64,000 nucleotides of DNA from Erythrobacter sanguineus (GTDB lineage: Bacteria; Pseudomonadota; Alphaproteobacteria; Sphingomonadales; Sphingomonadaceae), in contig CAMCUB010000012.1 of assembly GCA_945878845.1 (NCBI GenBank), positions 1 through 64,000 of the forward strand, given 5' to 3'. Each line of letters begins with the position of its first letter. Positions within the stretch are counted from its first letter, which is position 1. Below, in pieces: positions 21,546-29,971 of this stretch. The notes beneath the pieces were generated by a model that had not been told where the DNA came from, did no database searches, and saw nothing but the letters and a program-made list of their open reading frames with translations. Both the position numbers and the translations under genes were made by a program.

Positions 21546-22087
21546 TCCTCGCGCGCGAGGTAACGGGGCGGAACGTGGTCGGTCAGCCACACGCCGTTGG
21601 TGGACAGCGCGAAAGCGTGGCCGTCCGCCGCCATGCGCCCGGCCGCGACCGTCAGGATCACCGCCTCCCCCCGCCGCGCGCCGACCTTCGTTGCCGTTTC
21701 GAGATCAGCGGAGAGGTGCACATGATGGCGCTGCTGCTTCGTCAGCCCCTCGCGCATGATCACCTCCAGAAACCGCTCCACGGTGCCGTGGTAAAGCACC
21801 TCGGGGGGCGAGGCGGCCTGCCAGCTGCCCTCGACCGCGACCGAATGCCCCTGCCGCGCGCGGATCGCGAGGCCATCGTCCGACAGCTCGAAGCGGCGCT
21901 TGTCGTTCTCCTCGACCACCGCGTGCAAAAGCGTTTCGGTGGTCGGGAGCCCCTCGCGCTGCAAGGCGGCGAGCACATCCACGACCGGCGCTCAGCCTGC
22001 GGGATCGAGGCGCAAGCCGCCCTTCTCCGGGGCATGGCGGAGCCAGTAGGACAGGGCGCGCGAGCGCTTGGCGAGTTCCTGCGACAT
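21536..22087 (-). pseudogene. kptA: RNA 2'-phosphotransferase (KptA/Tpt1), interrupted by an opal codon
   Basis: The frame from ATG 22087 reads MSQELAKRSRALSYWLRHAP and GGLRLDPAG. It meets TGA at 21992-21994 and continues in the same frame (VVDVLAALQREG) to 21536; total 183 codons, normal for KptA. The stop replaces a position where relatives usually have Trp after DPAG, so a TGG-to-TGA change explains it. The family's catalytic Arg-His (WLRHA), HGT motif, Arg in QRHHVHLS and Arg in GARRGEAV are all intact. KptA removes 2'-phosphates from RNA ends, or ADP-ribosylates them. With no sign of other decay, this is either a very recent inactivation or a sequence error. Translation from a GTG at 21982 would lack the Arg-His pair. 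Confidence 0.85.
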
Positions 22088-22135
22088 GGCCAAGCGCTGT
22101 TGCAAATTCGCGCCCGCTGGGCAATCGCTGCGCCG

Positions 22136-22606
22136 ATGATCGCCCGCCTGCCGGTTCTTGCCCTCCTCGCCCTCCTCGCCGCCGCGCCGCTGGCCGCGCG
22201 CGAAAGCCTCGGCGTCTATGACAGCTGGGCGGCGTTCAAGGATGCCGCGCCGGCGCGCTGCTATGCCATTGCCAAGGCCGAAGCAAAGGGCGCTGCCCCC
22301 GCCTATGCGACTGTCTCGCTGTGGCCCGACAAGGGCGTGCGCGGGGCGGTGCATCTGGTGCTCTCGCGCGAGGTGGCGGACAAGGCTCGCGTCCGGCTCG
22401 CGGTGGGCGACAAGCGCTTCGACCTCGTCGCCAAGGGCCGCAATGCCTGGGCGGCGGACGCGCGCGGGGACGCCGCGATTGTCGCGGCGATGCGCTCGGC
22501 CACCCGCATGACCGTGTCGGGCGGCGGCTTTACCGACCGCTACACGCTGGCAGGCGCGGCGACCGCCATTGATGCGGCGACCGTCGGCTGCGCGAAGCGC
22601 GGCTGA
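22136..22606 (+). CDS. exported IalB-like protein
   Basis: 156 aa. A clear signal peptide (LPVLALLALLAAAPLAARES) precedes a small beta-rich domain with the WAAFKDAAPARCYAIAKAE motif. This resembles the invasion-associated locus B (IalB-like) family of alphaproteobacteria. Two cysteines (CYAIA and VGCAKRG) probably form a periplasmic disulfide. The ATG at 22136 is used because the upstream open frame lies over the kptA gene. Divergent from kptA by 48 bases; rlmN follows after 69 bases. Function unknown. Confidence 0.7.
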   Translation: MIARLPVLALLALLAAAPLAARESLGVYDSWAAFKDAAPARCYAIAKAEAKGAAPAYATVSLWPDKGVRGAVHLVLSREVADKARVRLAVGDKRFDLVAKGRNAWAADARGDAAIVAAMRSATRMTVSGGGFTDRYTLAGAATAIDAATVGCAKRG

Positions 22607-22675
22607 CCAGCAAAGGCTCGTGCGCCAAGCGCTGACTGGTCAAATGGGGCACTTGCCCCTATATGCCGCGCACCC

Positions 22676-23947
22676 ATGGCCGATACTGCACTCATGTCCA
22701 TCCCGGGCCTCGTCGACCCGGTCCCCGCTTCGCGCGACATCACGCCGCGCGCTGACGGCCGCGTCGACCTGATCGGCCTCCCCCGCCCGCGCATCCGCGA
22801 GCTGTTCGCCGAAGCCGGCCTCGACGCCAAGGCCGCCAAGCTGCGCGCCAAGCAGGTGTTCCACTGGCTCTACCACCGCGGCGTCACCGATTTTGAGGCG
22901 ATGACCGACATCGCCAAGCCGATGCGCCCGTGGCTTGCCGAACGTTTCGTGATCGGCCGCCCCGATGTGGTCGAGGCCCAGCACTCGGTCGACGGCACCC
23001 GCAAGTGGCTGCTGCGCACCGCCGACGGCCACGATTTCGAGATGGTGTTCATCCCCGACGAGACCCGCGGCACACTCTGCGTCTCGTCGCAGGTCGGCTG
23101 CACCCTCACCTGCTCCTTCTGCCACACCGGCACGATGAAGCTGGTGCGCAACCTCACCCCCGGCGAGATTGTCGGCCAGGTGATGCTCGCCCGCGATGCG
23201 CTGGGGGAATGGCCGCGCGGCACGATGATCTCCGATGCCGACGTGATCGACGAAGATGACGAGGCGGGCCACTACACCGCCGACGGGCGCCTGCTTACCA
23301 ACATCGTGATGATGGGCATGGGCGAGCCGCTCTACAATTTCGATCACGTGCGCGACGCGCTGAAACTGGTGATGGACGGCGACGGCCTCGCCCTCTCCAA
23401 GCGCCGCATCACGCTCTCGACCAGCGGCGTCATTCCGATGATGGAGCGCTGCGGCGAGGAGATCGGGGTGAACCTTGCCGTCAGCCTTCACGGCGTGCGC
23501 AAGGAAGTGCGCGACGAGCTGGTGCCGCTCAACAAGAAATACGGCATCGAGGACCTGCTGCAGGCCTGCGCCGACTATCCCGGCGCGAGCAACGCGCGGC
23601 GGATCACCTTCGAATATGTGATGATCGCAGGGAAGAACGACAGCGACGATGACGCGCGCGAGCTGGTCCGGCTGCTGCGCCAATACAACCTTCCCGCCAA
23701 GGTCAACCTCATCCCCTTCAACCCCTGGCCGGGTGCGGGCTACGAAACCTCCGCGCCCGACCGCATCCGGCGCTTCTCCGAGATCGTCTTCGAAGGCGGT
23801 TTCTCCGCTCCGGTGCGCACCCCGCGCGGGCGCGATATCGACGCGGCTTGCGGTCAGTTGAAGACGGCCGCCGAGAAGAAGTCCCGCGCCCAGCGCGACC
23901 GCGAGGCGGCGGCAGCCGCGATTGACGCTCCTGCAGCAGAAGCGTAG
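22676..23947 (+). CDS. rlmN: dual-specificity RNA methyltransferase RlmN
   Basis: 423 aa radical-SAM enzyme that makes C2-methyladenosine in 23S rRNA (A2503) and in some tRNAs. The iron-sulfur cluster Cys motif is CTLTCSFC (about residues 142, 146, 149). [10 protein letters not shown] and the later [21 protein letters not shown] segment are typical, and the second methyl-carrier Cys probably lies in DAACGQL near the C-terminus. The N-terminal accessory domain ([18 protein letters not shown]) is intact. The sequence extends ~25 residues beyond the core as an Ala-rich tail. The ATG at 22676 is the first in frame; ATG 22694 is an alternative. Confidence 0.95.
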   Translation: MADTALMSIPGLVDPVPASRDITPRADGRVDLIGLPRPRIRELFAEAGLDAKAAKLRAKQVFHWLYHRGVTDFEAMTDIAKPMRPWLAERFVIGRPDVVEAQHSVDGTRKWLLRTADGHDFEMVFIPDETRGTLCVSSQVGCTLTCSFCHTGTMKLVRNLTPGEIVGQVMLARDALGEWPRGTMISDADVIDEDDEAGHYTADGRLLTNIVMMGMGEPLYNFDHVRDALKLVMDGDGLALSKRRITLSTSGVIPMMERCGEEIGVNLAVSLHGVRKEVRDELVPLNKKYGIEDLLQACADYPGASNARRITFEYVMIAGKNDSDDDARELVRLLRQYNLPAKVNLIPFNPWPGAGYETSAPDRIRRFSEIVFEGGFSAPVRTPRGRDIDAACGQLKTAAEKKSRAQRDREAAAAAIDAPAAEA

Positions 23948-23975
23948 TTTCCCGCGCAGCCAAAGGAGGATCGGC

Positions 23976-24542
23976 GTGGCAGCTTTTGCATCGAAGTTCG
24001 CGGCTCTGATCGCCCTTGCAGCGCTTGTGGCGGCACCGCTGCCTGCCGAAGCGCAGTTCGGCGGCATTCTGGGCAGCGGCAAGCGCGGCGCGGACAAGGC
24101 CGACGCCTGCGGCAAGGGCAAGAAGGGCGACAAGGGACGCGGGATCGTCGGCGGCTTGCTCGGCGGCGCGGTCGACCAATTGGCGCGCTCGGCCAACCTG
24201 CCCTCTTTCGTGCCAGTGCCGGAATTCTCCGACCAGATCACCGAAAGCATCGCCTGCAAGCTCGACCCCGAAGAGCAGAAGCAGGCCGCCGAAGCGACGC
24301 TTGCCGTGACCCGCACCGATGACAGTGCGGACGCACCGGAAGTGGGCGCGTCCGCCGCTTGGACTTCGAACTCGCGCGAGAATGTAAGCGGCACTTCGAC
24401 CGTCACTTCGCGCCAGGGCGCAAGCGGCGGGACGGATTGCATCACCGTCACCGATGTGGTGATCGTCGAAGGCGAGGAAACCCGCGCCGAAAAGCGCATG
24501 TGCCGCGCTCCGGGGTCGGCGCGCTATTCGATTATCGCATGA
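23976..24542 (+). CDS. small exported protein, 17-kDa-antigen-like C-terminus
   Basis: 188 aa from a GTG at 23976 placed six bases after AAAGGAGG, which fixes the start; the frame also extends upstream without a ribosome site. Signal peptide (LIALAALVAAPLPAEAQ). A lysine/glycine-rich stretch (KGKKGDKGRGIVGGLLGGAV) is followed by a C-terminal segment with two cysteines (DCITVTDVVIVEGEE ... KRMC). That segment recalls the end of 17-kDa surface-antigen proteins. No membrane anchor or lipobox. Its stop overlaps the ATG of the next gene (ATGA), so the two are translationally coupled. Function unknown. Confidence 0.65.
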   Translation: MAAFASKFAALIALAALVAAPLPAEAQFGGILGSGKRGADKADACGKGKKGDKGRGIVGGLLGGAVDQLARSANLPSFVPVPEFSDQITESIACKLDPEEQKQAAEATLAVTRTDDSADAPEVGASAAWTSNSRENVSGTSTVTSRQGASGGTDCITVTDVVIVEGEETRAEKRMCRAPGSARYSIIA

Positions 24543-25243
24543 TGCGCTGCCCGGCTGCGCTGGCCGCATTCGCGCTGCTGACGGCGGCCGCCCCGCCGAT
24601 GGACCCGGACAATCCGACCTGCCCGGCCGAGCCTGACTTCGGCCCCAAGACCGCGATGGTTCTCACCCCGGCTGACCGCGACGGAAAGCGCGTGCTGCTG
24701 GCCGAAGGCGCGATCGATTCCTCCCTCCCCGCCCGCCTCAAGGCCGCGATAGAGGCCGACGAGCGGATCGAGGAAGTGTGGCTGCGCAGCCGCGGCGGCA
24801 ATGCGCGGGCGGGCAACGAGGCAGGCAAGATCATCCGCTCCTATCGCGGGATGCTCACCCGCGTGCCCGCCGGCTGGGCGTGCTTTTCGGCCTGCAATTT
24901 CGTGTTCATGGGGGGCGACCGCCGGGTGGTGGATGACGGCGGGGTGTTCATGGTCCATATGTTCACCCATACCGGCGACCGCGCCGCGATCAACGACGTG
25001 GTGATCGAGGGCAGCAAGGCCACCACCGAATATATCGCCAGCATCGAGCAATCCTCGGCCCTGCTGGCGAGCGAGGACAATGATTTCCTGATCCGCATGG
25101 GGATCAGCCGCAAGCTGCTGACCGACATCATGTACCGGCAGCAGGCGGTGAAGAGCGAGGACAACCCCTCGACCCGTTATTGCCTCTCTCAGGCCGAGGT
25201 GCGCACCTACAACGTGATGCCGCTCGAAAAGTCCGCGCCCTAG
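24539..25243 (+). CDS. exported ClpP/crotonase-fold protein (COG3904-like)
   Basis: 234 aa. Signal peptide (CPAALAAFALLTAAAPP). The body looks like the periplasmic Clp-protease-like family: EEVWLRSRGGNARAGNEAGKIIR forms the strand-glycine loop, ACFSACNFVFMGG contains the serine expected at the nucleophile position, and GVFMVHMF the histidine. Whether it is a peptidase is not shown by sequence alone. It overlaps the previous stop (ATGA) and the next GTG start begins at its last base. These overlaps tie it into a chain of small genes running to 26483. Confidence 0.65.
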   Translation: MMRCPAALAAFALLTAAAPPMDPDNPTCPAEPDFGPKTAMVLTPADRDGKRVLLAEGAIDSSLPARLKAAIEADERIEEVWLRSRGGNARAGNEAGKIIRSYRGMLTRVPAGWACFSACNFVFMGGDRRVVDDGGVFMVHMFTHTGDRAAINDVVIEGSKATTEYIASIEQSSALLASEDNDFLIRMGISRKLLTDIMYRQQAVKSEDNPSTRYCLSQAEVRTYNVMPLEKSAP

Positions 25244-25845
25244 TGCCCGCCTGCACCGATCCCGACACCATCGCCTTCTATCAGGCCCGCGCGCCGCACT
25301 ATGTGCTGAAGTTCGGACAGGCGCACTCCTACCAGCTCGACCCTTTCCTCGACCGTCTGCCACCCGGCGGCCGCGTGCTCGAACTCGGCTGCGGCGGCGG
25401 GCAGGATGCGGCGCGGATCAAAGCGCGCGGCTTCATCGTCGACGCCACCGACGCGACGCCCGCGATGGTCACCAAGGCCAATGAGCGCTGGAACGTGGGC
25501 GCGCGGGTGATGGCCTTCGATGAGCTGAAGGCCGAGGCCGCCTATGATGGCGTCTGGGCCCATGCCAGCCTTCTCCATGTCCCGCGCGCCGCGCTCCCTG
25601 ACGTCCTCGCCCGAATCCACGGCGCGCTCGCCCCGGGCGGGTGGCATTTCGCCAGCTACAAGCTCGGCGAAGCGGAAGGCCGCGACGCCTTAGGCCGGTT
25701 CTACAACTTCCCCTCGGCCGAATGGCTCGCCGCGCAATATGCCGCAATCCCCGGCTGGCATATTGCTGAGACCCGCCGCTATCAGGCGGGAGGGTTCGAC
25801 AATGTCGAACGTGACTGGATCGATCTTATCGTGAGCAAGCCATGA
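25243..25845 (+). CDS. class I SAM-dependent methyltransferase
   Basis: 200 aa. The Rossmann-fold SAM site is explicit: RVLELGCGGGQDA (motif I), a DATDATPAMV acidic loop, and AHASLLHVPRAALPDVLARI, where the substrate side is set. It most resembles small ubiE/tehB-like methyltransferases; substrate unknown. The GTG start at 25243 overlaps the last base of the preceding stop. The end overlaps the MOSC gene ATG by four bases, so it is translated as part of the same run of genes. Confidence 0.82.
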   Translation: MPACTDPDTIAFYQARAPHYVLKFGQAHSYQLDPFLDRLPPGGRVLELGCGGGQDAARIKARGFIVDATDATPAMVTKANERWNVGARVMAFDELKAEAAYDGVWAHASLLHVPRAALPDVLARIHGALAPGGWHFASYKLGEAEGRDALGRFYNFPSAEWLAAQYAAIPGWHIAETRRYQAGGFDNVERDWIDLIVSKP

Positions 25846-26483
25846 CCCGCTGGACCATCGAGGCCGTCTGCGCCGGCACTGCCCGCCCCTTCAACGGCGC
25901 CGAGCTGAGCGCGATCCAGAAGCGCCCAAGGCAAGGCCCCGTGCAGATCCATGCCGAGGGCCTCGCCCCCGACGAGCAGGCCGACCGCCGCGTCCATGGG
26001 GGGCCGGAGATGGCGCTCCACCTCTACCCGCTCGATCACCACGATTGGTGGCGGGGCGAGATCGGCGCGTCGGCGCTGCTGGACGAGCCCGGCGGCTTCG
26101 GCTCGAACCTCGCGATAGCCGGGCTCACCGAGGATCACGTCCATATCGGCGACCGCTTTGCTTGCGGAACCGCGCTCATCGAAGTCAGCCAGCCGCGCCA
26201 GCCGTGCTGGAAGATCGAGCACCGCTTCGGCCACAAGGGCATGGTCGCCGCGATAATCCGGACGGGCCGCTGCGGCTGGTATTTCCGCGTGATCGAACCG
26301 GGCGAGGTCGCCGCGGGCGATTCGCTCGAACGCATCGCCATCGGCGCGCCCGAATGGAGCGTTGCGCGGGTGTTCCGCGCGCTGGTGGTGGGCAAGGCGA
26401 CGCCCGAAGAGCTCGCCGCGCTTGCCGCGCTCGCCCCGCTCAGCCCGAAACTGCTTGCAAAAGCAGCAGCTTCGCAGCGATAA
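25842..26483 (+). CDS. MOSC domain-containing protein
   Basis: 213 aa. Single MOSC domain of the YiiM type (molybdenum cofactor sulfurase C-terminal fold). RVHGGPEMALHLYPLDHH is the diagnostic N-terminal loop and the conserved active-site Cys is in QPRQPCWKIEHRFG. MOSC proteins act on molybdenum cofactor or carry out N-hydroxylated compound reduction. ATG overlaps the previous stop by four bases. It lies about 1.5-2.2 kb from a molybdopterin oxidoreductase and its cytochrome b, which fits a role around that cofactor. Confidence 0.88.
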   Translation: MTRWTIEAVCAGTARPFNGAELSAIQKRPRQGPVQIHAEGLAPDEQADRRVHGGPEMALHLYPLDHHDWWRGEIGASALLDEPGGFGSNLAIAGLTEDHVHIGDRFACGTALIEVSQPRQPCWKIEHRFGHKGMVAAIIRTGRCGWYFRVIEPGEVAAGDSLERIAIGAPEWSVARVFRALVVGKATPEELAALAALAPLSPKLLAKAAASQR

Positions 26484-26617
26484 TCCGCTTTTGGCGCGGG
26501 GGCGGGAATAGGCGCCGAACCTGAACCGTTTCCCCACTGTGTCGTTCATGCAGCATTCGAGTTTGATGAACGAAAACAGCAGGGCTCCATCGGGGAGCCG
26601 CCACAAGGACACGGATC

Positions 26618-27094
26618 ATGAAACATCTCGCCCTCCTCGCCGCCGCTGGTTCGATGGCCGCCTTCGCCGCTCCGGTGCAGGCTGCAGAGCTGCCCGGCGC
26701 CCCCTCGCCCCTCTTCGCCAGCTACAACGCTGCCCCCGCCAACTACGCGCCCGTCGCCGCCTATGGCGATGACGACTGGGACGACGACCGCGACTATCGC
26801 CGCGACCGCCGCTATGACCGCCGCGACTGGCGCGATGATCGCCGCGATCGCCGCGAATATCAGCGTGATCGCCGCCTGAGCCGGGGCGACCGCGTGTGGC
26901 GCGGCGAGGATGGCCGCTACCGCTGCCGCCGCGATGATGGCACCACTGGCCTCGTGATCGGCGCGGTCGGCGGGGCCCTCCTTGGCCGCACCATCGACAC
27001 CCGCGGCGACCGCTCGCTCGGCACGCTGCTCGGCGCAATCGGTGGCGGTCTGCTCGGCCGCGAGGTCGACCGCGGCGAAGCGCGCTGCCGCTAA
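26618..27094 (+). CDS. glycine-zipper 2TM exported protein
   Basis: 158 aa. Signal peptide (HLALLAAAGSMAAFAAPVQAAE), then a remarkable Asp/Arg-rich segment (DWDDDRDYRRDRRYDRRDWR and onward). The C-terminal glycine zipper (GLVIGAVGGALLGRTID ... LGAIGGGLLGREVD) is of the Rickettsia 17-kDa antigen type. Likely in the envelope. The charged repeat could bind polyanions or metals, which is speculation. A small hairpin (GGCTCC/GGAGCC, 26583-26599) lies just before the ATG. No operon partner: it is preceded by a 134-base gap. Confidence 0.8.
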   Translation: MKHLALLAAAGSMAAFAAPVQAAELPGAPSPLFASYNAAPANYAPVAAYGDDDWDDDRDYRRDRRYDRRDWRDDRRDRREYQRDRRLSRGDRVWRGEDGRYRCRRDDGTTGLVIGAVGGALLGRTIDTRGDRSLGTLLGAIGGGLLGREVDRGEARCR

Positions 27095-27161
27095 GCCTTG
27101 AAGGGAAGCGCGCCGCTCTCGCCTATTGAAGCGCGCCCCCCCGCCTGTTAGGTCTGATGTC

Positions 27162-27956
27162 ATGCCCCTCTCCCCCGACAGCAGCGCACCCCCTCCTCGC
27201 CCCGCCGTCCTCGTGACCGGCGGGGCGACCCGTATCGGGGCGGCGATCGTGCGCCGCTTTGCCGCAGCGGGCTGGCACACGGTGATCCATTACCGCAGCT
27301 CAGCCACCGCGGCCGAGGCGCTTGCCGCACAGCTCCCCAGCGCCGAGACGATCGGCTTCGACCTTGCCGATGATGACGCCGCGCTAGCCGCGATCACCGA
27401 GCTCGCCGCGCGCACGCCCGGCTGGCGGTGCCTCGTCAATTCGGCCTCGGTTTTCGATTACGATCCTGTAACCGCACTCGACCCGGCGACGAACCGGGCA
27501 GCGATGCAGATCAACGCTCTTGCCCCGGCCCGGCTCGCCCAAGCCTTTATCGCCCTGACGGCGAAAAGCGGTGCGCTGCGCAGCGTGATCAACGTCACAG
27601 ACATGAAAATTGAAAATACGAACCCCGATTTCTTCAGTTACACCATGTCCAAACACGCGCTGGCAGCCACCATCGGCATGCTGGCCAAGGGGAATTTTGA
27701 TGGGGACGTCAGGGCCTATGGCCTTGCTCCCGGCGCTGTGCTGGCCAGCCACGACCAGCGCGAGGAGGAGACCGAGATTTCACACCGGATGAACCTCCTC
27801 GCCCGCAAGACCGGGCCTGAGGAAATCGCCGATGCGGCGCTGTTCCTTGCGAGCGGCGCGCTGGCGAACGGGCAGAGCCTGTTCATCGACAGCGGCCAGC
27901 ACCTGATGGACCAGCCGCGCGACGTGATCTGGCTCGCTCGCGAACAGCAGGCCTGA
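27162..27956 (+). CDS. SDR oxidoreductase, pteridine-reductase-like
   Basis: 264 aa. Short-chain dehydrogenase fold: the nucleotide motif is TGGATRIG (the TGGxxRIG form seen in pteridine/dihydromonapterin reductases), NSAS stands at the usual NNAS position, and the catalytic Tyr-x3-Lys is in SYTMSKHAL. The C-terminal DSGQHLMDQPRDV is also SDR-like. An NADPH-dependent pteridine reduction is inferred from these motifs. It is preferred to start at ATG 27162. It precedes the cytochrome b gene by ten bases and may join that operon. Confidence 0.82.
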   Translation: MPLSPDSSAPPPRPAVLVTGGATRIGAAIVRRFAAAGWHTVIHYRSSATAAEALAAQLPSAETIGFDLADDDAALAAITELAARTPGWRCLVNSASVFDYDPVTALDPATNRAAMQINALAPARLAQAFIALTAKSGALRSVINVTDMKIENTNPDFFSYTMSKHALAATIGMLAKGNFDGDVRAYGLAPGAVLASHDQREEETEISHRMNLLARKTGPEEIADAALFLASGALANGQSLFIDSGQHLMDQPRDVIWLAREQQA

Positions 27957-27966
27957 GGGGGTATTG

Positions 27967-28698
27967 ATGGCCAAGAAGCATGCACTTTCAACCCGCCTAT
28001 GGCACTGGGTGAACGCGGTCGCGATCATCGTGCTGTTCATGACCGGGCTCAATATCTCGAACGCGCACCGGAACCTCTACTGGGGCCAATACGGGTTCGA
28101 CCCCGCCGACGCCTGGCTCCACGTGATCCGCTTCCCCGGCTGGGCGACGATCCCGGGGCATTACAACCTCGCCCTCGCGCGCGACTGGCACATCACCATG
28201 GCCTGGCCGTTCGGGATCGGCGTGCTGTTCATCTGGGTGGCGATGCTGGTCAACGGCCACTTCCGCCGCGACCTGACGACCTCGCCGAAGGACTGGACGC
28301 CGGGGGCGGTGATCGCTTCGATCAAGGCGCATTCGGGCCCGAATGCTGGCGCGCATCACGGCTACAATTCGGTCCAGAAGATCCTCTACGGCGGCGTGTT
28401 CGGTGTGCTCTTGCCGCTGATGTTGATCTCCGGGCTCGCGATCAGCCCGGGCGCGGGCGGCTATGCGCCGTGGCTGATTGACCTGTTCGGCGGCCGCCAG
28501 AGCGCGCGCTCGCTGCACTTCATTGCCGCATGGGGCATCTTCGGCTTCTTCGTGATCCACATCCTTCTCGCCCTCACCGACTGGCGGCTGATCCTCGAGA
28601 TGTTCACCGGCGGTAAGCGCGAGAGCGCTGCCCCGCCACCTCCTCCCCAGCCCGACCCCATTCCCGCCGCCGACGAAGGAGCCCCCGCCCATGGTTGA
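27967..28698 (+). CDS. cytochrome b/b6-domain membrane protein
   Basis: 243 aa. A b561-type integral membrane cytochrome: four main hydrophobic helices (VNAVAIIVLFMTGL, FGIGVLFIWVAML, IFGFFVIHILLAL and one between) with histidines in RLWHWVNA, DWHITMAW and SLHFIAAWG placed as heme ligands. A Pro-rich tail (PPPPPQPDP) follows the last helix. It overlaps the next gene by eight bases. Together the two genes look like a membrane electron donor/acceptor plus periplasmic molybdoenzyme pair, similar in logic to MsrQ-MsrP or SorAB. The exact substrate is unknown. Confidence 0.85.
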   Translation: MAKKHALSTRLWHWVNAVAIIVLFMTGLNISNAHRNLYWGQYGFDPADAWLHVIRFPGWATIPGHYNLALARDWHITMAWPFGIGVLFIWVAMLVNGHFRRDLTTSPKDWTPGAVIASIKAHSGPNAGAHHGYNSVQKILYGGVFGVLLPLMLISGLAISPGAGGYAPWLIDLFGGRQSARSLHFIAAWGIFGFFVIHILLALTDWRLILEMFTGGKRESAAPPPPPQPDPIPAADEGAPAHG

Positions 28699-29440
28699 CC
28701 TGCCGCGCCGCTCGCTGCTTGCCGGGATCGCCGCTCTGGGCGCCTCGGCCTGCACCAAGATCAACGAAAGCGAGGCTGCCGGCAGCCTGTTCAAGGCGGC
28801 CGAGGATGGCCACCGCGTGCTCCACCGCGCGCTCGCGGGCAAGCAGGGCCTCGCCAAGGAATTCACGCGCGACCAGCGCTCGCCCACATTCCGCGGGAAT
28901 GGCTCGGTGACGGTCGCCGATCCCTTCTATCAGGACCAGCTCGCCAAGGGCTTCCCCGACTGGAAACTCGAAGTGCGCGGGCTGGTCGAAAAGCCGCTGG
29001 CGCTCGGCCTTGCCGAGGTCAAGGCGCTCCCCCAGCGCACCCAGATCACCCGCCACGACTGTGTCGAGGGCTGGAGCGCGATCGGCGAATGGCAGGGCGT
29101 ACAGCTCGGCGCGCTGCTCGATGCCGCCAAGGTCAAGGAGAGCGCCAAGTTCATCGTCTTCCGCTGTGCCGACACGCTCTACGGGCGCGACTATTACGAG
29201 AGCATCGACATGGTCGATGCCTATCACGCGCAGACCATCATCGCCCACTCGCTGAACGGCGAGCCGCTGCCCGAGAAGAACGGCGCGCCCTTGCGCATGC
29301 GGATCGAGCGCCAGCTCGGCTACAAGCAGGCCAAGTATGTGAAGGCGATCGAGGCGGTCACCAGCTTTGACCAGATCGGCCAGGGCGGCGGCGGCTTCTG
29401 GGAGGATGTGGCCGGCTACCAGTGGTACGCCGGGGTCTGA
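28691..29440 (+). CDS. periplasmic molybdopterin-dependent oxidoreductase (sulfite-oxidase fold)
   Basis: 249 aa. A twin-arginine-like leader (LPRRSLLAGIAALGASAC) marks Tat export. Its end (GASAC) fits a lipobox, so the protein may be a lipoprotein. The molybdenum ligand Cys is in RHDCVEGWSAIGEW (about residue 124), the hallmark of the sulfite oxidase/YedY family. LPLRMRIERQLGYKQAKYVK is the usual C-terminal arginine-rich site region. It is shorter than sulfite oxidase because it has no dimerisation domain, as in MsrP-like enzymes. It is the partner of the overlapping cytochrome b gene; redox substrate undetermined. Confidence 0.85.
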   Translation: MVDLPRRSLLAGIAALGASACTKINESEAAGSLFKAAEDGHRVLHRALAGKQGLAKEFTRDQRSPTFRGNGSVTVADPFYQDQLAKGFPDWKLEVRGLVEKPLALGLAEVKALPQRTQITRHDCVEGWSAIGEWQGVQLGALLDAAKVKESAKFIVFRCADTLYGRDYYESIDMVDAYHAQTIIAHSLNGEPLPEKNGAPLRMRIERQLGYKQAKYVKAIEAVTSFDQIGQGGGGFWEDVAGYQWYAGV

Positions 29441-29449
29441 CGAGGGGTC

Positions 29450-29884
29450 TTACGGCAGGTCGCGCAGCGATGCCGCCCAGCCATCCGCGATCATCTCCTC
29501 CAGCACGGCAAGGTCGATGTCGGCGAGCTTGTTGACATAGAGGCAGCTTGAGCCTTGCGAGAACTTGCCGAGGCGATCCAGAGCGCTCTTCAGGCGCGCC
29601 TCGTCCTCGGGGGTCCGGCATCCGGCCGACAGATAGAGCGAATGCTTGGCCTTGCGCGGGCTGAACCCGATCCGCAGCGAATGCACCTTGCGACCACTAT
29701 CATAGGTTGTGGAATACTCGCCGTAGCCAATGATGGTCGGCCCCCACATCTTCGGCGCTTCGCCGGTCACCTTGCGGAATAGGGCATCGAGCACAAGCGC
29801 ATCTTCGCGCTTGGCCGGCGGTTCGACGCCCGCGATGAATTCTTCGACTGCAACCTCTGTGATCGTCGTCTTGCCTTCAGCCAT
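29450..29884 (-). CDS. DUF1801 domain-containing protein
   Basis: 144 aa, cytosolic. The family core is seen in FRKVTGEAPKMWGPTIIGYGEY and the C-terminal LGKFSQGSSCLYVNKLADIDLAVLEEMI. DUF1801 proteins share the YdhG fold; function not known. The gene converges on the molybdenum oxidoreductase and diverges from the methyltransferase gene at 29972. Confidence 0.82.
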   Translation of the reverse strand: MAEGKTTITEVAVEEFIAGVEPPAKREDALVLDALFRKVTGEAPKMWGPTIIGYGEYSTTYDSGRKVHSLRIGFSPRKAKHSLYLSAGCRTPEDEARLKSALDRLGKFSQGSSCLYVNKLADIDLAVLEEMIADGWAASLRDLP

Positions 29885-29971
29885 CCGAGCCTCCCTGCCG
29901 CAAGTCCGTGATATTGCGAAAGCCGCCTCTCCGTCTACGCTTACCCTCGAAGCATCCTAGAAAGGAGCATC

